A stretch of DNA of 6,064 bases from Verrucomicrobiota bacterium (GTDB lineage: Bacteria > Verrucomicrobiota > Verrucomicrobiia > Opitutales > Seribacteraceae). The stretch spans positions 1 through 6,064 of the forward strand of contig JACNJI010000146.1 in the NCBI GenBank assembly GCA_014382645.1. Reading direction: 5' to 3'. The translations under genes were made by a program, and so were the position numbers. This document shows, one piece after another, positions 1 to 5,255 of the stretch (its first letter is position 1; each line of letters begins with the position of its first letter). The notes beneath the pieces are model-generated. The model had not been told where the DNA came from. It did not search any database and saw nothing but the letters and a program-made list of their open reading frames with translations.

Positions 1-666
1 GTGGGCGAGGGGCATTGCGCGGGGCGCGGTCTCGGGGGCGTAGGGCGCGGGAATCTTGAAGGTTTCCGGGTAGGTGCGGTTGAAGCGTTCGGCGAGATCG
101 CGACAGAGCTCGAGGTGTTGTCTCTGGTCCTCGCCGACGGGTACGCGGTCGACGTTGTAGAGGAGGATGTCGGCTGCCATGAGCACGGGGTAGCAGAGGA
201 GGCCGGTGTTGATGCTGGCCTGTGCCCGGGAGCCGGTGTGGGTGAACTTTACCTCGCCCGAGGGGTCTGCCTCCTTGTCCTCTTCGACCTTGAAACCGAG
301 CTTGGCGACCTTTTCCTTGAACTGCGTCATGCGTTGGAGCTCGCCGATGGGCGTGAGACAGGTGAGAACCCAGGCGAGCTCGGTGTGCCCCGTGACGTGA
401 GACTGGGCGAATTGGTGACATTTTTCGGGATCGAGACCGCAGGCGACGTATTGAGCGGCGCACTCGAGCACATTGCGCCGAAGGTCGGCAGGCTTGTGGG
501 GGACGGTGATGGCGTGCATGTCGACAATGCCGAAATAGCACTCGAAGTCGTCCAGCATGGTGGACCAATTTCTTACCGCGCCCAAGTAATTACCTAGGGT
601 CAAGCGTCCCGTGGGTTGGGCGCAGGTGAGAATGACTGGTTTGTGTTCCGGTGAGTTGTTTCCCAT
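1..666 (-). CDS. trpS: Tryptophanyl-tRNA synthetase, N-terminal 222 residues (C-terminus off the left edge)
   Basis: Class I aminoacyl-tRNA synthetase that charges tRNA-Trp in the cytoplasm. The minus strand reads without a stop from ATG (664-666) to base 1. Visible landmarks are the HIGH-equivalent loop PTGRLTLGNYLGA (residues 18-30, as in E. coli PSGELTIGNYMGA), IVDMHAIT (47-54), RMTQFK (112-117), YPVLMAADILLY (159-170) and VPVGEDQRQHLEL (175-187). All are strongly conserved in TrpS. The reading ends at residue 222, just before the position where the KMSKS loop is expected, so about a third of the protein lies outside the window. Between RMTQFK and INTGLL (residues 118-151) it has about 25 residues more than E. 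coli TrpS. No good Shine-Dalgarno sequence precedes the ATG, but no other start fits the family N-terminus. GC is visibly higher here (about 60% or more in spot counts) than in the next genes. Transcribed divergently from the ACP-hotdog gene. Identification is near certain. Confidence 0.96.
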   Translation of the reverse strand, partial: MGNNSPEHKPVILTCAQPTGRLTLGNYLGAVRNWSTMLDDFECYFGIVDMHAITVPHKPADLRRNVLECAAQYVACGLDPEKCHQFAQSHVTGHTELAWVLTCLTPIGELQRMTQFKEKVAKLGFKVEEDKEADPSGEVKFTHTGSRAQASINTGLLCYPVLMAADILLYNVDRVPVGEDQRQHLELCRDLAERFNRTYPETFKIPAPYAPETAPRAMPLAH

Positions 667-735
667 AAGAAATTGTGGTGTTCTGTGTTCCGCTTATACT
701 TACTTATGCTGCAAATCGCGATGAAAATTAACTTG

Positions 736-773
736 TGAAAAACCCGTTTTTGCCTTTGGATCAAGGTTTTTCA
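736..773 (+). promoter_or_regulatory. 9-bp perfect inverted repeat in the leader of the ACP-hotdog gene
   Basis: TGAAAAACC (736-744) is exactly complementary to GGTTTTTCA (765-773), with a 20-base loop, and ends 10 bases before the start codon at 784. The left arm can also pair with GTTTTT (746-751) through its AAAAAC (738-743), so two mutually exclusive hairpins can be drawn. It could be a regulatory RNA structure, an operator dyad, or chance in AT-rich DNA. Because the stem is A/U-rich its stability would be modest. There is no terminal U-run placing it as an intrinsic terminator. Confidence 0.4.
754..765 (+). repeat. 12-base motif CTTTGGATCAAG, copy 1 (upstream of the ACP-hotdog gene)
   Basis: The exact 12-mer also occurs at 5223-5234, in the intergenic region upstream of the oxoamine synthase gene. 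This copy lies 18 bases before the ATG at 784 and within the loop and right arm of the inverted repeat. The sequence is shown directly; a role as shared binding site is inference. Confidence 0.4.
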
Positions 774-783
774 GTTTTCGAAG

Positions 784-1788
784 ATGAGCCAAGCTAGTCA
801 TACATCTCCCGAGACCGAGGTTCTCCAGGAGTTGCTCAAGCGTTGCCCGAAGGGAACTTACGAGGCAGCACTCGCTTTGCGTGCCCACAAAGACGTGGCC
901 CAAGTTCCGATCATCGTAATGGGGATAATCGATCGCCATTTGGAACCGGATCAAAAAGAAATTTTGACCAATGGCTCCGATGATATCCGTCTTTACGAAG
1001 ACTTGGGCGTAGATTCCCTCACTATGCTCGAAATCGTTATGATGATCGAACAGACGCTCCAAGTAAGCATCGATAACGAGGAACTTCGCGATCTTCGCAC
1101 CATTGGCGACGTGAAAGCTTATCTGGATGCCAAGGTTAAAGGGGAAAAACCTCCCAAGCGCGCCAAGACCTATCGTATAGAGGAGATCGCCTCTATCATG
1201 CCTCAACGGGAGCCTTTTCTCTTTCTCGAATCGGTGACGATCGATGGAGAGTCGGCATCCGCTACCTACCGGATTTCAGGAAACGAGTATTTTCTCGAAG
1301 GGCATTTTAAAGACAACCCCGTATTTCCCGCCTCGATCATGATAGAGGCGCTTGGCCAACTGGGTGTATTTTACCTTCTCAAGGGCAAACATTCCTCCTT
1401 GTCCAGTCCCGCTCGTCCGGATTCCATTTTCTTTACCTCATGCGACGGCGTGAAATGTCGGCGCATTTGCAAGCCCGGTGATACCCTCGAAATGGTGGTT
1501 CGCCCGAAGCGCATGCGTCATCCCTTGGCCGTGTTTGAAGGCGAAATTAAGGTAGGTGATGAGAAAACCGCATCGGCTGAAGAAATCAAATTGACCTTTG
1601 ATTATTATCCGACCGTTCAGGGAGATTCCGAGAAAGCGTTATCCACGCTAATTACACCTACCTCTACAAACGGTAATGGTAACGGAACCAACGGGAACGG
1701 AAGTCATGGTGGGCTTACGCCTCTTCCGATTGCTTCTCACAACCCCACAGTCCCTTCTCGAGGCACGGATAAAAGCCTCGTTGACTAG
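784..1788 (+). CDS. Acyl carrier protein fused to a FabZ/FabA-type hotdog 3-hydroxyacyl-ACP dehydratase
   Basis: A 334-residue two-domain protein that probably carries an acyl chain on phosphopantetheine and dehydrates its 3-hydroxyacyl form. The N-terminal part (about 1-60, GTYEAALALR and PIIVMGIIDRHLEPD) precedes a carrier domain (about 60-116) with the attachment motif DLGVDSLTMLEIV, Ser78. The hotdog domain (about 130-275) has the family order: MPQREPFLFLE (139-149, usually PHRYPFLLVD), EGHF (172-175) with the catalytic His174, FPASIMIEALGQ (181-192) with the acidic partner Glu188, and a late PGD turn (231-233). The FabZ/FabA catalytic dyad is therefore kept, while the usual PHR and PG motifs read PQR and PA. 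GQLGVFYL recalls FabA. After about residue 276 comes a tail with an Asn-Gly tract (296-306) and no recognisable domain. The next upstream in-frame stop is at 736-738 and no ATG, GTG or TTG lies between, so the start is well set; no strong ribosome site is seen. Likely first gene of a run with the two glycosyltransferases. Confidence 0.88.
   Translation: MSQASHTSPETEVLQELLKRCPKGTYEAALALRAHKDVAQVPIIVMGIIDRHLEPDQKEILTNGSDDIRLYEDLGVDSLTMLEIVMMIEQTLQVSIDNEELRDLRTIGDVKAYLDAKVKGEKPPKRAKTYRIEEIASIMPQREPFLFLESVTIDGESASATYRISGNEYFLEGHFKDNPVFPASIMIEALGQLGVFYLLKGKHSSLSSPARPDSIFFTSCDGVKCRRICKPGDTLEMVVRPKRMRHPLAVFEGEIKVGDEKTASAEEIKLTFDYYPTVQGDSEKALSTLITPTSTNGNGNGTNGNGSHGGLTPLPIASHNPTVPSRGTDKSLVD
1669..1701 (+). 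repeat. Degenerate Asn-Gly coding tract in the ACP-hotdog tail
   Basis: Imperfect AAC/GGN codon alternation encodes NGNGNGTNGNG (residues 296-306 of the ACP-hotdog protein). Such a tract is typical of a flexible linker, yet only about 28 residues follow it and they show no domain. Codon choice varies between the units, so it is not a fresh microsatellite expansion. Confidence 0.6.
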
Positions 1789-1852
1789 GCTCGTTGACGT
1801 GGGCGGCCCCACTAGCCGCAAGACGGGCGTAAGTGCAGTTGGCGAGTTTTCC

Positions 1853-3058
1853 GTGGATTCCCCCAAGGTGGCTTTTCTGTACGCCACTTTCCCCCGACCT
1901 ACTGAAACTTTTGTTAGACGGGAATTAACCGCTCTTTGGGGAATTGGGGCCGAGATCACACCTATTTCCATATGGAGAGGTGATGATGCGTTCGAGGGGC
2001 GTAAGATCGATCGCTTTCGTTTTCGTGAATTGTGGAACCTTGTTTTTTGGCTGCCTTACTGGGTTCTTTCACGTCCGCAAGCGTTTCGAGAGGTGCTGGG
2101 CGACCTTTGGAACCTTCCTTGCCCCTCTGTGCAGAATTGGAACGAAACTTTTCTCGGTCTTGGCTTTGCTCTGGTGAGGGCTCATGAAATGAAGCGCCAA
2201 GGCTATGTGCTTTGCCATGCAGTTTGGGCCACTATGCCCGCTACCGCAGCCCTCGCCTTGAAGAAGCTCGTAGGTATCGAATACTCAATGGGTGCCCATG
2301 CCTACGATGTCTTTCGCGGGCAGGGGGACTGGTTGCTCGAGCGAAAACTACGAGAAGCCGCTTTTGTTCGAACTTCTTCGGCTTCCACTGAGGAGCGTCT
2401 TTCCGAACTTGGTTTGCCTTCGGAAAAGCTAAAGCTTGTTCGTCGCGGGCTTTCCAAATGGCCTTCGGTTACCGAGCGAGGACCGTTTGCCGCACCCATC
2501 CAAATGCTGTCTGTGGGGCGTTTGGTTCCGAAGAAGGGTTACTTTGAGCAATTGTTGATATTGAAAGCTCTGCTTGCAGCGGGGGTGAAGTTTGAGGCCC
2601 GAATCGTCGGGGGAGGGCCATTACGAGATAAATTGGAGCGTGAACGTGATCGTCTTGGACTTGCCGGCTGGGTCACCTTTCTTGGGGCTCTTCCCGAAGA
2701 CGAGGCTCATGCCCTTTTCTCCGAAAGCGACGTTTTTCTCTTTACGGGGAAGGTTGCTTCCGATGGCGATCGTGATGGTCTGCCAAACGTCATTCCCGAG
2801 GCGATGTCAGCCGGGGTAGTCGTAATCGCCTCACCCCATGGGGGAGCTGCCGAAGCGTTGGAGGAGGGAGTCACGGGCTTTGTTCGCGATCCTTATCAAA
2901 CCGATCAATGGGTGGAGCTAATCCAAGGCTTACTTGAATCACCGAATAAGGTGATCAGCCTGCGTAAAAACGCTTCCGCTTCCGCCCGTATTCAATTCGA
3001 CGTTAAGCGAACTGCTCGTGAACTTTTTGCCAATCTACTTGGAGCATGCAAAGGATGA
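1853..3058 (+). CDS. GT4-family glycosyltransferase, WcaL-like
   Basis: A retaining GT-B glycosyltransferase that would move a sugar from a nucleotide-sugar donor onto a lipid- or polysaccharide-linked acceptor at the inner membrane. From the GTG at 1853 it has 401 residues, close to E. coli WcaL. The acceptor half starts KVAFLYATFPRPTETFVRREL (residues 5-25), which is the WcaL-type FPxxTETF opening, followed by HAVWATMPAT (122-131) and SMGAHAYDVF (145-154). The donor half has SVGRLVPKKG (220-229), IVGGGP (251-256) and DGLPNVIPEAMSAG (308-321). In the EX7E motif the first acid is Asp308 and the second Glu316. Start choice: the frame stays open back to an ATG at 1676, inside the previous gene; GTG 1799 or TTG 1781 are other options. 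I prefer GTG 1853 because it directly precedes the family N-terminus and has GGCGAG (1841-1846) upstream. It overlaps the next gene by ATGA. Donor and acceptor cannot be told from sequence. Confidence 0.85.
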   Translation: MDSPKVAFLYATFPRPTETFVRRELTALWGIGAEITPISIWRGDDAFEGRKIDRFRFRELWNLVFWLPYWVLSRPQAFREVLGDLWNLPCPSVQNWNETFLGLGFALVRAHEMKRQGYVLCHAVWATMPATAALALKKLVGIEYSMGAHAYDVFRGQGDWLLERKLREAAFVRTSSASTEERLSELGLPSEKLKLVRRGLSKWPSVTERGPFAAPIQMLSVGRLVPKKGYFEQLLILKALLAAGVKFEARIVGGGPLRDKLERERDRLGLAGWVTFLGALPEDEAHALFSESDVFLFTGKVASDGDRDGLPNVIPEAMSAGVVVIASPHGGAAEALEEGVTGFVRDPYQTDQWVELIQGLLESPNKVISLRKNASASARIQFDVKRTARELFANLLGACKG

Positions 3059-3933
3059 GCGATGCGCCCGAAGTAAGCATCCTTATATCCGTTTTCGAGC
3101 AACTGGATTATACGCGAAGATGCCTAGAGGCTTTGGAGAGAACCCTATCGACCAAGTTGTCCTACGAGGTTGTCGTTGTGGATGATGCCAGTAGGGATGG
3201 CGTTGCGGACTATCTTGAAGGTCTCAATGAACCCCATCGAGTATTGTTCAACGATGAGCGCAAAGGTTTTGCCATAAACAACAACCTCGCCGCTCGAGAA
3301 GCTCGAGGTGAATTCCTTTGCTTTCTCAATAACGACGTCTTTGTCGAGGGTGATTGGCTCCTGCCTATGTTGACCGTACTGAAGGAGAAAAAGAGTGTCG
3401 TCGGAATGGTTGGCAACGTGCAGAGATTAGTTCGCAACGGACGATACGACCACATGGGAGTCGTTTTTGCCCCTCAAGGCAACCCAAGGCATTACGGGCA
3501 AGGTTTCTTGCATCGTCCCTTTAAGGGCGAGGTTCGAGAATGGAGTGCGGTAACTGCGGCCTGTTGCGTATGTCGCCGCGATACCTTCCTTGAGCTTGGA
3601 GGTTTTGATGAAATCTATCTCAACGGTTGCGAAGACGTAGATCTCTGTCTTCGGATGCACAAGCAGAGCTTGCGGCACTTTGTCGTTCACGACAGCGTGG
3701 TCCTACACGTAAAGGGAGGTACGGAAGGGCGTAAGGCGCACAATGATCACAATGCCCAAATTCTCTTAAAAAAGTGGGGAGATGAAGTCCGTTCCGATCA
3801 AGCCGTTCGAGATCAGGTTTTGCATGCTTGCACTTACCTCTGGCGAGGATTTACGCGGCCATGGTCATGCCATGCGGGAAAATTGTTGGAGGCTCTCTTG
3901 CTTGCCCTTCGACTCAAGAGGTTGAAACAGTGA
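3055..3933 (+). CDS. GT2-family glycosyltransferase
   Basis: An inverting GT-A fold glycosyltransferase, probably acting at the cytoplasmic face of the inner membrane on a lipid- or glycan-linked acceptor. It has 292 residues. Landmarks are SILISVFEQLDYTRRCLEAL (8-27), YEVVVVDDAS (37-46, nucleotide binding), FLNNDVFVEGDW (90-101) where NND is the DXD equivalent, GGFDEIYLNGCEDVDLCLRM (182-201) with the acidic pair Glu193-Asp194 placed as the catalytic-base region, and HVKGGT (218-223). The overall pattern is that of WbbL-like rhamnosyltransferase relatives, but the donor sugar is not predictable. No transmembrane helix is evident; a short leucine- and basic-rich C-terminus (about 277-292) might touch the membrane. 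The start at 3055 overlaps the preceding stop as ATGA, suggesting translational coupling, with GGAG (3041-3044) 10 bases upstream. An ATG at 3046 would add only three residues (MQR). Confidence 0.9.
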   Translation: MSDAPEVSILISVFEQLDYTRRCLEALERTLSTKLSYEVVVVDDASRDGVADYLEGLNEPHRVLFNDERKGFAINNNLAAREARGEFLCFLNNDVFVEGDWLLPMLTVLKEKKSVVGMVGNVQRLVRNGRYDHMGVVFAPQGNPRHYGQGFLHRPFKGEVREWSAVTAACCVCRRDTFLELGGFDEIYLNGCEDVDLCLRMHKQSLRHFVVHDSVVLHVKGGTEGRKAHNDHNAQILLKKWGDEVRSDQAVRDQVLHACTYLWRGFTRPWSCHAGKLLEALLLALRLKRLKQ

Positions 3934-3938
3934 GATTC

Positions 3939-5135
3939 TTAGATTTTAGACTTTGCGTAGGCGAGGGCATCGGCGATTTGGTCTAGATCTTCATCGGTAT
4001 GGGCGGCCGAAATGGCGGTGCGTACAAGATCCTTGTTCGGGGGGACTCCCGGGGCGATGGAAATGACCGTGAATACGCCTTTCTCCAGTAGGGCTTTCCA
4101 GAAAAAATATACTTTTTCCTTATCTCCCAGAACAATGGGGATGGCAGGAGTTTCGCTTTCCCAAGTATCGAGTTCCAGCTCCTTAAGGATGGAGCGGTAG
4201 CGGTTTAGGTTTTTTTCCAGTCGTTCTTGATGTTCGGGTTCTTCTTGGATGATCTTTAGTGCGGCCCGGGCACAAGCTGTGGCGCAGGGGGAGAGGGATG
4301 CGGAAAATATGGTTTGCTTGGAGTGACTACGAAGGTAGTCGATGTTTTCGCGAGTGGAGGCTACGAAGCCGCCAGTACTGGCGAGAGCTTTTGAAAAACT
4401 ACCGCAGAGGACGTCGATTTTATCCGAGATTCCAAAGTGAGAGGCTGTTCCCCTGCCTTTATTTCCCAATATGCCGAAACTATGGGCTTCGTCCAAAACG
4501 ACGAATGCGTTGTAATTTTTCGCGAGTTCCACGAAACTGGGCAACTTGGCAACGTGCCCTTCCATGGAGTAGACTCCTTCGAGAACTAATATCTTGGCGA
4601 CTGCCTCCGGTTCATCGGCGATAATTTGAGCGAAATGCTCGGGGTTGTTATGAGAAAACCGTTCGCATCTAGCCCCCGAAAGGTGAATCCCGGACCAAAG
4701 CGACGAATGTAGGTTTTTGTCGGCGAAGATGAGATCGTTCCGTTCAGCGAAGCCTTCCACCGCCGAAGAGCATGCCAGATATCCTGCAGTGTATATGTGA
4801 CAGGCTTCTTTTCCCAGAAATTCCGCGAGTTCTTCTTCCAGTTCGACGTGAAAGGAGCGACCGCCGTTCGCTAACCGTGCTCCGGTGGTGCTAGAACCCC
4901 ATTCTTCCAAGGCCTTACGTCCCGCTTCCAGGACTTTTGGATGTCGGTTGAGTCCGAGGTAGTCGTTACTGGAAAGCATGACGTACTCTCGACCTTCGCG
5001 TTGGACGCGAGTGCCCGTCTGCCCGTCAAAAGAATGATAGTATATGTCGTATTTCAGCCGGAGACGGGTGGACTCGTCGGACCGAATTCGAGCGAGAATC
5101 GGGTTCATCTCTTTGGACGGGAAAGGCAAAGCCAT
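3939..5135 (-). CDS. Alpha-oxoamine synthase (PLP-dependent), serine-palmitoyltransferase-like
   Basis: A fold-type I PLP enzyme that condenses an acyl thioester with an amino acid, with decarboxylation, to give an amino-ketone. It has 398 residues, a normal length. Landmarks: MLSSNDYLGL (53-62), GARLANGGRSFHVELEEELA (85-104), LHSSLWSG with His143 stacking over PLP, VLEGVYSMEGHVAKL (184-198), VVLDEAHSFG with Asp215 and His218, SFSKALASTGGF with the Schiff-base Lys249, and VRTAISAAHT with Arg372. The FSKALASTGG form around the lysine, and FSASLSP (277-283), resemble bacterial serine palmitoyltransferase more than BioF or Kbl, which usually show GTLGKA. This is by eye, so BioF (8-amino-7-oxononanoate synthase), a cysteate acyltransferase or a CqsA-like enzyme remain possible. 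An ACP gene nearby fits the acyl carrier used by several bacterial SPTs. It converges tail to tail on the GT2 gene with 5 bases between stops. Met10 is an alternative start; the only codons upstream before a stop lack a usual start. Confidence 0.88.
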   Translation of the reverse strand: MALPFPSKEMNPILARIRSDESTRLRLKYDIYYHSFDGQTGTRVQREGREYVMLSSNDYLGLNRHPKVLEAGRKALEEWGSSTTGARLANGGRSFHVELEEELAEFLGKEACHIYTAGYLACSSAVEGFAERNDLIFADKNLHSSLWSGIHLSGARCERFSHNNPEHFAQIIADEPEAVAKILVLEGVYSMEGHVAKLPSFVELAKNYNAFVVLDEAHSFGILGNKGRGTASHFGISDKIDVLCGSFSKALASTGGFVASTRENIDYLRSHSKQTIFSASLSPCATACARAALKIIQEEPEHQERLEKNLNRYRSILKELELDTWESETPAIPIVLGDKEKVYFFWKALLEKGVFTVISIAPGVPPNKDLVRTAISAAHTDEDLDQIADALAYAKSKI

Positions 5136-5165
5136 ATGACGGCAGAATATGCCTTTGAGTTAAAT

Positions 5166-5192
5166 CGGAAAGGCTAAAAAGTCTCCTTTCCG
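5166..5192 (-). promoter_or_regulatory. 8-bp perfect stem-loop between the ppiC-like and oxoamine synthase genes
   Basis: CGGAAAGG (5166-5173) pairs exactly with CCTTTCCG (5185-5192) around an 11-base loop. It lies 30 bases upstream of the oxoamine synthase ATG and 63 bases after the parvulin stop. On the minus strand the U-run lies inside the loop rather than after the stem, so it is not a classical intrinsic terminator. It may be a leader hairpin or a weak terminator/processing site. Confidence 0.4.
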
Positions 5193-5222
5193 GGCTTCCT
5201 CGGTTAAACTTCGCTTGCGGTT

Positions 5223-5234
5223 CTTTGGATCAAG
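5223..5234 (+). repeat. 12-base motif CTTTGGATCAAG, copy 2 (upstream of the oxoamine synthase gene)
   Basis: Exact copy of 754-765. It lies 21 bases after the parvulin stop and 87 bases before the oxoamine synthase start. Read on the minus strand it contains TTGATC, a 4-of-6 match to a -35 box, with only weak -10 candidates (around TTTAAC) downstream. The 120-base gap 5136-5255 holds this motif and the stem-loop at 5166-5192 and nothing else I can support. Confidence 0.4.
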
Positions 5235-5255
5235 CCGCTTTCGGTGTTCGTATCG

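Larger units (their letters stand above)
667..783. promoter_or_regulatory. Divergent AT-rich intergenic region with candidate promoters
   Basis: This 117-base gap separates trpS (minus) from the ACP-hotdog gene (plus), so promoters for both should lie here. On the plus strand TATACT (695-700) matches the sigma-70 -10 box at 5 of 6, with a weak -35 TTGTGG (673-678) 16 bases upstream. That would give the ACP gene a leader of about 75 bases. On the minus strand the overlapping TATAAG (698-693) is a plausible -10 for trpS, 26 bases from its ATG, but no convincing -35 is seen. The leader also contains an inverted repeat (736-773) and one copy of a 12-base motif (754-765), listed separately. The promoter calls are pattern matches only, and sigma factor preferences of this lineage are not known to me. 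Confidence 0.35.

Noticed and set aside
1..597. Long plus-strand open frame of 198 codons
   Set aside because: It is the antisense shadow of trpS, whose minus-strand translation matches the family across its whole length.
715..722. Palindrome ATCGCGAT near the predicted transcript start
   Set aside because: An 8-base palindrome is expected by chance about once in every 256 positions, so one in a 117-base gap is not notable.
700..1206. Minus-strand open frame of 168 codons opposite the ACP domain
   Set aside because: It shows no family resemblance and lies opposite a carrier domain with a clear DSL motif.
1198..1230. Loss of the catalytic histidine in the hotdog domain (PHR read as PQR)
   Set aside because: In FabZ the catalytic His is the one in GHF and the partner Glu is in the following helix. 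Both are present here as His174 and Glu188, so the PQR change does not imply an inactive enzyme.
3939..5135. Naming the oxoamine synthase bioF, kbl or spt
   Set aside because: The lysine motif leans to SPT, but substrates within this family cannot be fixed by eye and no biotin genes are in the window, so no symbol is given.
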